A DNA stretch of 64,000 bases, taken from positions 434,001 to 498,000 of the forward strand of contig NZ_FOXL01000003.1 in NCBI RefSeq assembly GCF_900115705.1, written 5' to 3'. The DNA is from Frateuria terrea. Its GTDB lineage: Bacteria > Pseudomonadota > Gammaproteobacteria > Xanthomonadales > Rhodanobacteraceae. Below, in pieces: positions 1-8,449 of this stretch (the stretch's first letter is position 1; every line of letters begins with the position of its first letter). The position numbers were made by a program, and so were the translations under genes. The notes under the pieces are model-generated. The model saw nothing but the letters and a program-made list of their open reading frames with translations. It was not told the DNA's origin and searched no databases.

Positions 1-399
1 CCACACCAGGCCGACCAGCGCCGCAAAGCCGGCGGCGATGCCCCCGCCCTTGGCCATGCTCAGCGGCTCGCCGAACAGTGCGAAGGCCGCCAGCAACGAG
101 ATGAGCAGCGACAGCCGCTGGGCTACCTCCGAGCGCACGATGCCGGCATGGCGTACCGAACCGGCCAGTGCCAGGAAGATGGTCGGCAGCAGCAGGCCCA
201 GGCCCAGCAGCGCCGGCCACGCGGCCGTCGCCGCCCGCAGGGTCGCTGGCGCAGGCGCAAAGGCCAGGGTGCTCGCCGCCACGGCGACCACGTAGTTCCA
301 CGCGATCGCCTGGCCTATGTCGACATCCAGGCGACGGGCCAGCTTGAGCAGGACCGAGACCAGCACGCTGCACAGCGCCGCGGCCAGGAGAAAGGGCAT
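1..399 (-). CDS. DMT/EamA-type permease, N-terminal half (runs off the window)
   Basis: Reading leftwards from an ATG at 399, an open frame of 133 codons continues past base 1 without a stop, so the 3' part is outside the window. The product is very hydrophobic, with about four membrane segments separated by short charged loops such as KLARRLD. A late segment reads LFGEPLS before another hydrophobic stretch, which resembles the repeat end of drug/metabolite transporters (EamA fold, usually about 290 residues with ten helices). Substrate cannot be told. It diverges from the DUF1272 gene. The family call is inferred from topology and the FGE-type motif. Confidence 0.6.
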   Translation of the reverse strand, partial: MPFLLAAALCSVLVSVLLKLARRLDVDIGQAIAWNYVVAVAASTLAFAPAPATLRAATAAWPALLGLGLLLPTIFLALAGSVRHAGIVRSEVAQRLSLLISLLAAFALFGEPLSMAKGGGIAAGFAALVGLVW

Positions 400-553
400 G
401 ATGGGATCCGGATGAAAAACGACAAGGATACCGGCACGCTCGCAGCTGGCTGCGAGTCGCGCGAGGGTGCGACCCTCCGCATGGCGGTAACCAGAGGAGC
501 AAGCCCGGCCGGCCTGCTTCATTGGATGATGGCGCCTTCCAGGGAGCTTCCCG

Positions 554-862
554 ATGCTCGAACTGCGCCCGACCTGCGAACACTGCAACATGCCCTTGCC
601 GCCGGCATCGACCGAGGCCTGCATCTGTTCGTTCGAATGCACCTTCTGTCGCGACTGCGTGGAGCGGGTGCTGGAAGGCGTCTGCCCGAATTGTGGCGGC
701 GGCTTCGTGCCGCGACCGGTTCGGCCGGCGCGCGACTGGAACAACGGCAACTGCCTCGGGCGCCATCCGGCAACGACGACAGTCACGTACAAGCCGGTGG
801 AACGGGCGGCCCAGCGGGAACTGGTCGCACGTGTCGGGGCGTTGCCGCCGCACGAACGGTGA
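554..862 (+). CDS. DUF1272 domain protein, small cysteine-rich zinc-ribbon protein
   Basis: This 102-residue protein opens with [11 protein letters not shown] and continues with ICSFECTFC and CPNCGGG. These are paired cysteines around residues 8-11, 23-35 and 43-47, the layout of the DUF1272 family, which presumably binds zinc. The function of the family is unknown. The C-terminal third is longer and less ordered than the cysteine core. An AGGGAG-like ribosome site lies just before the ATG at 554. The gene stands alone. It diverges from the permease on its left, and a strong hairpin separates its end from the end of eda. Confidence 0.85.
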   Translation: MLELRPTCEHCNMPLPPASTEACICSFECTFCRDCVERVLEGVCPNCGGGFVPRPVRPARDWNNGNCLGRHPATTTVTYKPVERAAQRELVARVGALPPHER

Positions 863-907
863 ACGCAAGGGCGGGGGCAGCTCGCGTTCCGCGACTTGTA
901 TACCAGT

Positions 908-949
908 AGCCCGAACCCTCACCTCATTCCCGGGAGAGGGCTTCGGGCT
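908..949. repeat. Repetitive-extragenic-palindrome-like hairpin between convergent genes
   Basis: Nested inverted repeat. The outer arms AGCCCGAA (908-915) and TTCGGGCT (942-949) are perfect, and the inner arms are CCCTC (916-920) and GAGGG (936-940). It sits between the ends of the convergent DUF1272 and eda genes, where it could stop transcription from both sides. The CCCTC/GAGGG core recurs at five other gene ends in this window. Confidence 0.6.
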
Positions 950-953
950 GGAC

Positions 954-1598
954 TCAGGGCCGAAGGCTTGCGGCCGCGCGGGCGAGTTGCTCGATGCCGG
1001 CCCAGTCACCGGTGGCCAACCTGTCTGCCGGCGTCAGCCAGGACCCGCCCACGCACAACACGTTGGGCAGCGCCAGGAAATCGACGGCGCTGGCCACGCT
1101 GATGCCGCCGGTGGGGCAGAAACGCAACTGCGGCAACGGGCCGGCCCAGGCGGCAAGCAGCCTGGCGCCGCCGGCCGGCACGGCCGGAAAGAACTTCAGG
1201 TGGCGGTAGCCGCGTTCGAGCAGCGCCATCGCCTCGCTGGCGGTAGCCGCGCCGGGCAGCAATGGCAGCGGGATCTGCTCGGCCGCATCGAGCAACCGCG
1301 CGGTCGCGCCGGGCGACACCGCGAAGCGGGCACCGGCATCGTATGCCGTGAGCAGGTCCGCCTCGCCCAGTACCGTGCCGACGCCGACCACCGCGCCTTC
1401 CACCTCCGCGGCAATCGCGCGCACGGCCTCGAGCGCCGCCGCCGTGCGCAGGGTGACCTCGATCGCCGGCACGCCGCCGGCGACCAGCGCGCGCGCCATC
1501 GGCACCGCGGCGCGCGCGTCCTCGATGACCACCACCGGAATCACCGGCGCCAGGCACATCGCACGCTCGATCTGTTGCTGCCTGTCGGCCTGGTTCAT
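954..1598 (-). CDS. eda: KDPG/KHG aldolase (2-dehydro-3-deoxy-phosphogluconate aldolase)
   Basis: Last enzyme of the Entner-Doudoroff pathway in the cytoplasm; it splits 2-keto-3-deoxy-6-phosphogluconate into pyruvate and glyceraldehyde-3-phosphate. The 214-residue length is normal. The catalytic pair is visible: Glu47 in IEVTLRT and the Schiff-base lysine Lys135 in HLKFFPA. A phosphate-binding stretch CPTGGIS follows. The ATG at 1598 overlaps the TGA of edd by one base (TGATG), so translation is probably coupled. The frame stays open far upstream inside edd, but only this start gives a family-like N-terminus. Last gene of the zwf-pgl-edd-eda operon. Confidence 0.96.
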   Translation of the reverse strand: MNQADRQQQIERAMCLAPVIPVVVIEDARAAVPMARALVAGGVPAIEVTLRTAAALEAVRAIAAEVEGAVVGVGTVLGEADLLTAYDAGARFAVSPGATARLLDAAEQIPLPLLPGAATASEAMALLERGYRHLKFFPAVPAGGARLLAAWAGPLPQLRFCPTGGISVASAVDFLALPNVLCVGGSWLTPADRLATGDWAGIEQLARAAASLRP

Positions 1599-3415
1599 CA
1601 GAGCACTCCGGCGCCGAGGTCGGCGTTCATGGCGTTGTGGCGGAACAGCGCAAAGAGGTCGCGGCCGGTACCGGCCTGGTGGGTCTCCTGGCTCCCTGCC
1701 TCTGGCACGCGGGTGGCGAACTCGGCGGCGTCCACCAGCACCTCGAGGCGGCCGCTGGTGCAGTCCAGGCGGAGCATGTCGCCATCGCGCACGCGTGCCA
1801 GCGGACCGCCGGCGGCCGCTTCCGGCGTGACGTGGATCGCCGCCGGCACGCGGCCGGAGGCGCCGGACATGCGCCCGTCGGTGACCAGCGCGATGCGGTG
1901 GCCACGATCCTGCAACACGGCGAGCGTCGGGGTGAGCTTGTGCAGTTCCGGCATGCCGATCGCCTGCGGGCCCTGGAAACGCACCACCGCGACGAAATCG
2001 CGATTGAGTTCGCCGCGCTCGAAAGCGACGCGCACCGCGTCCTGATCGTCGAACACGACCGCGGGCGCTTCGATCACCAGCCGGTCGTCGGGCACCGCGG
2101 ACACCTTGATCACTGCGCGGCCCAGGTTGCCGTCGAGCAGGCGCAGGCCACCGTCGGCGCGGAACGGCTCGTCCGCGCCGCGCAGTACGCCGCGGTTGCC
2201 GCTCTCCTTGCCGACCGGCCGCCACGCGAGATGGCCTGCGTCATTGAGCTCCGGCACGAGGGTGTACGCGGCCAGCCCCTTGCCGGCGAGCGTCTGCACA
2301 TCCGCGTGCAGCAAGCCGGCATCGAGCAGCTGGTCGATCAGGAAAGCCATGCCGCCGGCCTGGTGGAACTGGTTCACGTCGGCGTAGCCGTTGGGGTACA
2401 CGCGCGCCAGCAGCGGCACCACCGACGACAGTGCGTCGAAGTCGTCCCAGCTCAACACGATGCCCGCGGCACGCGCCATCGCAACCAGGTGCAGCAGGTG
2501 GTTGGTCGAACCACCGGTCGCGTGCAGGCCGACCACGCCGTTGACGATGGCCCGCTCGTCGACGATGTGGCCCAGCGGCAGGCGGGTGGCGGGCGCGGCG
2601 TTGGCGATTACCGCCTCTACGGCTGCGCGGGTCAACGCGTCGCGCAGCGGCGTATCGGGCGTGACGAAGCTCGATCCCGGCAGCTGCAGGCCCATGATCT
2701 CCATCAGCATCTGGTTGGAGTTGGCGGTGCCGTAGAACGTGCAGGTGCCTGGGCTGTGGTAGGAGGCAGCCTCGGCTTCGAGCAGCTCCTCGCGCGTCGC
2801 CTTGCCCTCGGCATAGGCCTGGCGCACTTTCGACTTCTGCTCGTTGGGGATGCCGCTGGGCATCGGCCCGGACGGCACGAAGGCGCCGGGCAGGTGGCCG
2901 AAGCTCAGCGCACCGATCAGCAGGCCGGGCACGATTTTGTCGCAGATGCCCAGGTAAAGGCCGCCGTCGAACATGTCGTGCGAGAGCGCCACCGCGGTGG
3001 CCATTGCGATCACGTCGCGCGAGAACAGCGACAGCTCCATGCCCGCGCGGCCCTGGGTGATGCCGTCGCACATCGCCGGCACGCCGCCGGCGACCTGCGC
3101 GGTGGCACCCAGCTCGCGCGCAATGTCGCGGATCAGTGCCGGGTAGCGCTCGTAGGGCCGATGCGCCGAGAGCATGTCGTTGTAGGCGGTGACGATGCCC
3201 AGGTTGGCCGCGCGCCCTTCACGCAGCGCGGCCTTGTCCGGCGCGCTGCAGCCGGCGAAGCCGTGAGCGAGGTTGCCGCAGGAGAGCTGCGCGCGGTGCG
3301 GACCCTCGCCGCCCGCGGCGGCGTCGATCCGTGCCAGGTAGGCCGCGCGACTGTCACGGCTGCGCTCGATGATGCGCGCAGTGACTTCGGCGAGGACGGG
3401 GTGCAGCGGATTCAT
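1598..3415 (-). CDS. edd: 6-phosphogluconate dehydratase
   Basis: Converts 6-phosphogluconate to KDPG, the committed Entner-Doudoroff step. It is a [4Fe-4S] dehydratase of the IlvD/Edd family. The 605-residue length fits the family, which is about 600-608. Recognisable blocks are the substrate region [14 protein letters not shown], the glycine-rich GICDKIVPG with a cluster cysteine, and the C-terminal [10 protein letters not shown]. The start [12 protein letters not shown] at 3415 was chosen over an upstream in-frame codon at 3442 because it matches the usual family N-terminus. A gap of 58 bases separates it from pgl, and it overlaps eda downstream. Confidence 0.96.
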   Translation of the reverse strand: MNPLHPVLAEVTARIIERSRDSRAAYLARIDAAAGGEGPHRAQLSCGNLAHGFAGCSAPDKAALREGRAANLGIVTAYNDMLSAHRPYERYPALIRDIARELGATAQVAGGVPAMCDGITQGRAGMELSLFSRDVIAMATAVALSHDMFDGGLYLGICDKIVPGLLIGALSFGHLPGAFVPSGPMPSGIPNEQKSKVRQAYAEGKATREELLEAEAASYHSPGTCTFYGTANSNQMLMEIMGLQLPGSSFVTPDTPLRDALTRAAVEAVIANAAPATRLPLGHIVDERAIVNGVVGLHATGGSTNHLLHLVAMARAAGIVLSWDDFDALSSVVPLLARVYPNGYADVNQFHQAGGMAFLIDQLLDAGLLHADVQTLAGKGLAAYTLVPELNDAGHLAWRPVGKESGNRGVLRGADEPFRADGGLRLLDGNLGRAVIKVSAVPDDRLVIEAPAVVFDDQDAVRVAFERGELNRDFVAVVRFQGPQAIGMPELHKLTPTLAVLQDRGHRIALVTDGRMSGASGRVPAAIHVTPEAAAGGPLARVRDGDMLRLDCTSGRLEVLVDAAEFATRVPEAGSQETHQAGTGRDLFALFRHNAMNADLGAGVL

Positions 3416-3473
3416 TGCAAAAACCTCCAGGGTGCCGGCCACGCAGGCGCGGGGCAGCCGATCAACGGCAAAT

Positions 3474-4187
3474 CTAGGGACACCAGTACACGTCCACCGG
3501 CACCGGCGAACGTTCCAGCACGGCGCGCACCGGATAGTGCGCGGCCTCGCCCAGACCCAGCCGGGCCCGGGCCAGCACTTCGCGCTTGTCCTCGCCCTCG
3601 ATGTGCAGGAACAGGTGGCGTGTCTGGAGCAGGGTGGGCAGGGTCAGCGTGATGCGCGGCTCGCCCGCGCCGGGCGCGCGCATCGGCAGCACGCCAGTGG
3701 GCAGATTCGGATCCAGCGCGGCCGCGAGTTGGTCGCCACCGGGGAAGAACGAGGCGGTGTGGCCATCCGGGCCCATGCCAAGCATCACCGCATCGAACGG
3801 CAACGGCAGCGCGTGCACGCGCCGGGCGGCTTCGGCCTGGCCTTCCTCGGGCGTGGCGGCGCCCGTGTACAACGGCGCGAACCGCGCGGACGCCGCGGCG
3901 GCCTGCAGCAGATGTTCGCGCACCATGCGCGCGTTCGAGCGCGGATCGCGCTCATCCACCCAGCGCTCGTCGACCAGCGTGACCTGCACCTTGGACCAGT
4001 CCAGCGTCGCCCGCGCAAGCAGGTCGAAGAACTGCAGCGGGGTGCGCCCGCCGGACACCGCCAGCACTGCGAAGCCGCGCTCGAGCAGGCCCGCCCGCAG
4101 GCGGTCGGCGACACGCGCGGCCAACGCGGTGGCGAGCGCGTGGCTGTCGGTGAAATCGTAGATGGTCAGGTTGAGCGAGGTGGTCAT
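3474..4187 (-). CDS. pgl: 6-phosphogluconolactonase
   Basis: Hydrolyses 6-phosphogluconolactone made by Zwf to 6-phosphogluconate. The 237-residue protein is of the NagB/DevB type, with the phosphate loop AVSGGRTP, the family signature [17 protein letters not shown] and the glycine-rich [10 protein letters not shown]. The ATG at 4187 gives the typical short N-terminus; an in-frame upstream extension runs into zwf and is not needed. Seventy bases separate it from zwf. It is second in the operon, which fits its place in the pathway. Confidence 0.95.
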   Translation of the reverse strand: MTTSLNLTIYDFTDSHALATALAARVADRLRAGLLERGFAVLAVSGGRTPLQFFDLLARATLDWSKVQVTLVDERWVDERDPRSNARMVREHLLQAAAASARFAPLYTGAATPEEGQAEAARRVHALPLPFDAVMLGMGPDGHTASFFPGGDQLAAALDPNLPTGVLPMRAPGAGEPRITLTLPTLLQTRHLFLHIEGEDKREVLARARLGLGEAAHYPVRAVLERSPVPVDVYWCP

Positions 4188-4257
4188 GGGCGCGCTGGCG
4201 GTGGCTGGGTTCGACAGTGTCGGGAGATCGCTGCCGGCACCGGGTGAAGCGCCGCGT

Positions 4258-5724
4258 CTACTCGCTGTCCTCGTTCCAGGTGCGGCCATCGCGCTCGATC
4301 AGCGCCACCGCCGCGCTCGGGCCCCAGCTGCCCGCTGCGTACGGACGTGGCGGCTCGCCAGCGGCGCCCCAGGCGGCCAGGATCGGGTCGATCCAGCGCC
4401 AGGCGGCCTCGACTTCGTCCCGACGCATGAACAACGTCGGGTTGCCGCGCACCACGTCCAGCAGCAGGCGCTCATAGGCGTCCGGCTGTTGCACGCCGAA
4501 GGCTTCGGCGAAGCTCATGTCCAGCGGCACGTGGCGCAGGCGCAGGCCGCCGGGGCCGGGGTGCTTGATCGTCAGCCACAGCTTGACGCCCTCGTCCGGC
4601 TGCAGCCGCAGCACCAGCCGGTTGTGCGCCAGAGGGCCGGCGGAAGCGTCGAAGATCGAATGCGGTACGGACTTGAACGCCACCACGATCTCCGACAGCC
4701 GTGTGGCCAGCCGCTTGCCGGTGCGCAGGTAGAACGGCACGCCGGCCCAGCGCCAGTTGGCGATTTCCGCCTTCAGCGCGACGAAGGTCTCGGTGTTGGA
4801 GTGGCCATCGTCCAGCTCCTCCAGGTAGCCCGGCACGCGCTCGCCGTCGATCGCGCCCGCCTTGTACTGGCCACGCACCGTCAGTTGCGCGACGTTGCGC
4901 ATGTCGACCGGTTTGAGCGCATGCAGCACCTTGAGCTTTTCGTCGCGCACGGCGTCGGGCGCGAGCGAGGCCGGCGGTTCCATCGCGACCATGCACAACA
5001 GCTGCAGCATGTGGTTCTGCACCATGTCGCGCAACGCGCCGGCGCGATCGTAGTAGCCGGCGCGGCGGCCCAGGCCGAGCGTTTCGGCCACGGTGATCTG
5101 CACGTGGTCGATGTGGCCGGCGTTCCACAACGGTTCGAAAAGCGCGTTGCCGAAGCGCAGCGCCAGCAGGTTCTGTACCGTCTCCTTGCCGAGGTAGTGG
5201 TCGATGCGGAAGGTCTGCGTCTCGGAGAACACGCGCCCGACCGCCTCGATGATGCACATGGCGCTGGCCAGGTCGCGGCCGATCGGCTTTTCCAGCACGA
5301 CCCGGGAGTTCGGTCCGTTGAGGCCGTGCGAGCCGAGTCGGTTGCAGATGTCGACGAAAAGCTCCGGCGAGGTCGAGAGATAGAACACGCGGATGTGTTC
5401 GGGCTGCTCGTCCACCAGCGCGGCGAAAGCTTCCCAGCCCTCGTCCTTGCGCGCATCCAGCGGCAGGTAGCGCAGCAGCGGCAGGAACGCCTCGATGCGG
5501 TCGCTCGCACCGCCGCCATCGGCGAGCACGTCGCGCACCAGGCTGCGGTAGCCGGCATCGTCCAGCCCTTCGCGCGCCACGCCGATGATGCGGCTGGCCG
5601 CAGGCACCTGGCCGTCGACGAAACGATGGAACATCGCCGGCAGCAGCTTGCGCAGCGCCAGGTCGCCGGTGCCGCCGAAGATCACCAGGTCGAACGGGTC
5701 GACGGGCAGGGGGGAAGCCGTCAC
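4258..5724 (-). CDS. zwf: Glucose-6-phosphate 1-dehydrogenase
   Basis: Oxidises glucose-6-phosphate to the lactone with NADP+ or NAD+. The 488-residue length is normal. The coenzyme motif GGTGDLA is at residues 17-23 and the catalytic signature RIDHYLGKE at 173-181; a lysine-containing EKPIGRD block precedes it. Translation appears to start at a GTG (5722-5724), giving TASPLPVDPFDLVIFGG. First gene of the zwf-pgl-edd-eda operon, which turns glucose-6-phosphate into pyruvate and triose phosphate. No hexR-type gene is adjacent; the divergent neighbour is a GntR/HutC regulator. Confidence 0.97.
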   Translation of the reverse strand: MTASPLPVDPFDLVIFGGTGDLALRKLLPAMFHRFVDGQVPAASRIIGVAREGLDDAGYRSLVRDVLADGGGASDRIEAFLPLLRYLPLDARKDEGWEAFAALVDEQPEHIRVFYLSTSPELFVDICNRLGSHGLNGPNSRVVLEKPIGRDLASAMCIIEAVGRVFSETQTFRIDHYLGKETVQNLLALRFGNALFEPLWNAGHIDHVQITVAETLGLGRRAGYYDRAGALRDMVQNHMLQLLCMVAMEPPASLAPDAVRDEKLKVLHALKPVDMRNVAQLTVRGQYKAGAIDGERVPGYLEELDDGHSNTETFVALKAEIANWRWAGVPFYLRTGKRLATRLSEIVVAFKSVPHSIFDASAGPLAHNRLVLRLQPDEGVKLWLTIKHPGPGGLRLRHVPLDMSFAEAFGVQQPDAYERLLLDVVRGNPTLFMRRDEVEAAWRWIDPILAAWGAAGEPPRPYAAGSWGPSAAVALIERDGRTWNEDSE

Positions 5725-5826
5725 GGTTCACCTCGATTGCGCTTTTGGGGTGGCGGAGGGAGCCATCCGCCGTGGTCGGCACGATGGTACCAGTGAAATA
5801 CCAGATGGTGCAGCCCCGGATAGAGA

Positions 5827-5846
5827 CCATGCATACGTTTGCATGG
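5827..5846. promoter_or_regulatory. Palindromic operator candidate in the zwf/gntR divergent region
   Basis: Perfect 7-base arms CCATGCA and TGCATGG are separated by TACGTT, 42 bases before the gntR start and about 100 before zwf. Just to its left (about 5785-5805) is a looser pair of GGTAC/ATACC motifs. GntR-family dimers bind such short palindromes, so control of zwf and/or gntR itself is plausible. The assignment is positional inference. Confidence 0.45.
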
Positions 5847-5887
5847 CTGCTTGCCGTAAATGGTTTGTGATTGGTATCGTCTTCGGT

Positions 5888-6640
5888 ATGGAAACCGCGC
5901 TCGCCGCCGAATACCGCCGCCTTTGCGAAAGCCCGCAGACGCGCCAGCCGCTAGCCTACCTGCGCCTGCGCCGGGCGATCCGCACCGTGGTGGAGCACCG
6001 CGATATCGAACCTGGCCAGGCGCTGCCGAGCGAGCGGGACCTTTCGCAGGCGCTCGGCCTGTCGCGCGTCACCGTGCGCAAGGCGATCGCCGGCCTCGTC
6101 GAGGAAGGCTTGCTCACGCAGCGCCACGGTGCCGGCACTTTTGTCGCCGAGCGCATCGTCAAGCCGATGTCGCGGCTGACCAGCTTCACCGAGGACCTGC
6201 GCGCGCGTGGCCTGAACCCGCGTTCGGAGTTCTTCGAGCGCGGCATCGGCGAGGTGACGCCGGAAGAAGCGATGGCGATGAACCTGTCGCCCGGTGCGGC
6301 GGTGGTGCGCCTGCACCGCGTGCGCTACGCTGGCGACGAGCCGCTTGCGATCGAGCGCAGCGTGGTGCCGGCGAGCGTGCTGCCCGACCCGATGCTGGTG
6401 CGCGATTCGCTCTACGAGGCGCTGGAACGACGCAACTGCCGTCCCCGCCGCGCGCTGCAGCGTCTGCGCGCCGTGTCCCTGGGCGCCCAGCACGCCCGCC
6501 TGCTGCACGTGGCCACCGGCAGCGCCGGCCTGAGCATCGAGCGACGCAGCTTTCTCGACGACGGCCGCGTGGTGGAGTTCACCAGCTCTTGGTATCGCGG
6601 CGACATCTACGATTTCGTGGCGGAGCTGCACACGGACTGA
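5888..6640 (+). CDS. GntR family regulator, HutC subfamily (wHTH plus UTRA domain)
   Basis: 250 residues. An N-terminal winged helix-turn-helix (about residues 20-90) carries the GntR signature PSERDLSQALGLSRVTVRKAI and GLLTQRHGAGTFV. A UTRA effector domain (about 110-248) contains PMSRLTSFTEDLRARG, typical of HutC-type sensors of small metabolites such as sugar phosphates. The frame is open well upstream, but METALAAEYRRLCE at 5888 gives the conserved spacing to the HTH. It diverges from zwf across 163 bases. Local control of the glucose operon is an inference from position; the ligand is unknown. Confidence 0.85.
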   Translation: METALAAEYRRLCESPQTRQPLAYLRLRRAIRTVVEHRDIEPGQALPSERDLSQALGLSRVTVRKAIAGLVEEGLLTQRHGAGTFVAERIVKPMSRLTSFTEDLRARGLNPRSEFFERGIGEVTPEEAMAMNLSPGAAVVRLHRVRYAGDEPLAIERSVVPASVLPDPMLVRDSLYEALERRNCRPRRALQRLRAVSLGAQHARLLHVATGSAGLSIERRSFLDDGRVVEFTSSWYRGDIYDFVAELHTD

Positions 6641-6672
6641 GGGCGCGGCCTGGTCACGGGTATCATCGCCTC

Positions 6673-8307
6673 ATGACCATTTCGCGCGATTCAATACTTC
6701 TCGATGGCCTTCGCCAACGTGCAAAGGCTCATATGGACGACCAGGATTGGCAGGGCGCGCAAACGGTGCTCGAAGCCATCGTACGGCAGGCACCAAATGA
6801 TTTGGCTTCGAGTATCAGGCTTGCCGACACGTTGTTCAGACAGGGCCAATTACAAGCCTCGACACGGCCGCTGCTGCAGGCGATGAGGTGCCTCCCGCGG
6901 GATGCGCCCCTCATCACCGACCTTACGCAGCACTTGATCGCGCGCGGTCAAACCAATGCGGCCCGCGCCTGTCTCGACATGCTCGAGCAGGCGCCGAACC
7001 CCCCAGCCCCATTGCGGGTGGTCCAGGCAAATCTGCGTCTCATGCTTGGTCAGTTTCGAGAAGCGCTTGCATTGATCGAGAAAGCGGTTGAAGCAGGAGC
7101 GGACGGGCCCGGTGAAATGCGACTGCACGGCATGCTGCTCCATTTCAATGGTCGCTCCGAGGCCGCATGCTCCGTGTTGGAAGAGTGTCTCCGACGATGG
7201 CCCCAATACGGCGAGGCAGCCGCAACCCTCGTCGACCTGCGCAAGCAGCGACCCGATGTACATCGCCTGCCGCAGCTGTTGGAGCAGCTGCAGCTATTGC
7301 CCGAGCGGCCGGAAGATCCCGGCCAAGCGCTTGTTCGCGCTGAATTCGAATACGCCGTCTTCAAGACGCTGGACGACCTCGATCGCCCTGAGCAGGCCTG
7401 GCAGGCGTTATCACGGTGCAATGCCTTGATGCATAGGCTCAATCCCTATCGTGCAGATATGGAGGAGGCGACAGTGGATGCGCTGGTCCACATGACGCTC
7501 CCTCGACAGGGAACCGCCGAACCCGTGCGCCCAGAAGGTCCTACGCCCATCTTCATTGTTGGCATGCCTCGCTCCGGCACTACCCTGCTGGACCGAATTC
7601 TCTCCAGCCATTCTCAAGTGGCTTCTGCGGGCGAAATCGTCGACTTCTGGCGGCAGTTGCATTGGGTTGCAGATGTCGTCCCTGCAAATGACGGCAGCCT
7701 GTTGCGCATTGCGAGGCAAGGTGATGACATTGATTTCGAGCAACTCGGCCTGCGCTATTTAAAGCAGACCCAATGGATGGCACGCGGACGACGGTTCTAT
7801 GTCGACAAGCTGCCGGGAAACATCCAGCTCGTCGCTTTTATCCGCCGCGCATTGCCCCATGCACCGGTCCTGCATATGGTTCGGGATCCCATGGACACGT
7901 GCTTTTCTAACTTCAAGGCCATGTTCGGCAACATTTCGCCCTACAGCTACGATCTCAAGGCGTTGGCCCACTATTACCTCCTGTACACCCGCTTGGTGAA
8001 GCATTGGCACGAGACGCTGCCAGGCGCCATGCTGGACGTGTCTTATGCCTCACTGGTTCGCAGTCCCGAGACGGTCGTAAGGCAAGTGCTGTCTCACTGC
8101 GGGCTGGAGGTCGAGGAAGCTTGCCTGCGCCCGGAGCGGAATGCAGATCCCGTCGCAACCCGCAGTAGTGCGCAGGTGCGGGAGTCAATTCACATGAAGG
8201 GGCTCGGCCGTTGGCGCGATTACGCCCTGCAGTTGGAACCCTTGCGTGAGGCGCTCGCCGCAGGCGGCTGCTCAGTTACCTCGCTAGACGATACCGATTT
8301 CTGCTGA
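6673..8307 (+). CDS. TPR-repeat sulfotransferase
   Basis: 544 residues. Residues 1-280 are TPR-like alpha-helical repeats (QGQLQASTRPLLQAM, LMLGQFREALALIEKAVE). The C-terminal half is a PAPS-dependent sulfotransferase domain with the 5'-phosphosulfate loop GMPRSGTTLLDRIL (297-310) and the 3'-phosphate region LHMVRDPMDTCFSNF. Such fusions are common beside TonB receptors in Xanthomonadales; the sulfate acceptor is unknown. No signal peptide, so probably cytoplasmic. By eye the gene is clearly richer in A and T than its neighbours, a possible sign of transfer. Start ATG 6673. It is convergent with the TonB receptor and shares its terminator region. Confidence 0.85.
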   Translation: MTISRDSILLDGLRQRAKAHMDDQDWQGAQTVLEAIVRQAPNDLASSIRLADTLFRQGQLQASTRPLLQAMRCLPRDAPLITDLTQHLIARGQTNAARACLDMLEQAPNPPAPLRVVQANLRLMLGQFREALALIEKAVEAGADGPGEMRLHGMLLHFNGRSEAACSVLEECLRRWPQYGEAAATLVDLRKQRPDVHRLPQLLEQLQLLPERPEDPGQALVRAEFEYAVFKTLDDLDRPEQAWQALSRCNALMHRLNPYRADMEEATVDALVHMTLPRQGTAEPVRPEGPTPIFIVGMPRSGTTLLDRILSSHSQVASAGEIVDFWRQLHWVADVVPANDGSLLRIARQGDDIDFEQLGLRYLKQTQWMARGRRFYVDKLPGNIQLVAFIRRALPHAPVLHMVRDPMDTCFSNFKAMFGNISPYSYDLKALAHYYLLYTRLVKHWHETLPGAMLDVSYASLVRSPETVVRQVLSHCGLEVEEACLRPERNADPVATRSSAQVRESIHMKGLGRWRDYALQLEPLREALAAGGCSVTSLDDTDFC

Positions 8308-8390
8308 GTCGACTCGACTAGAGACCAAGGGATGGCATGACCCTTGCCCCCAATGCGGGAAAGCCTGGCCTGGCCAGATTGGCTCGCTCC

Positions 8391-8422
8391 AAAGAAAAAA
8401 CCACCGGCCTTTCGACCGGTGG
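8391..8422 (-). terminator. Rho-independent terminator for the Oar-like TonB receptor
   Basis: Arms CCACCGG (8401-8407) and CCGGTGG (8416-8422) with an 8-base loop. On the minus strand they are followed by a T-rich run (complement of AAAGAAAAAA, 8391-8400). It lies 28 bases after the receptor stop. Confidence 0.85.
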
Positions 8423-8449
8423 CTTCATGGCTGAGGTCAGCCCGAACTA

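Noticed and set aside
522..2045. 507-codon frame overlapping DUF1272 and antisense to eda/edd
   Set aside because: No family-like sequence. eda and edd are clear on the other strand.
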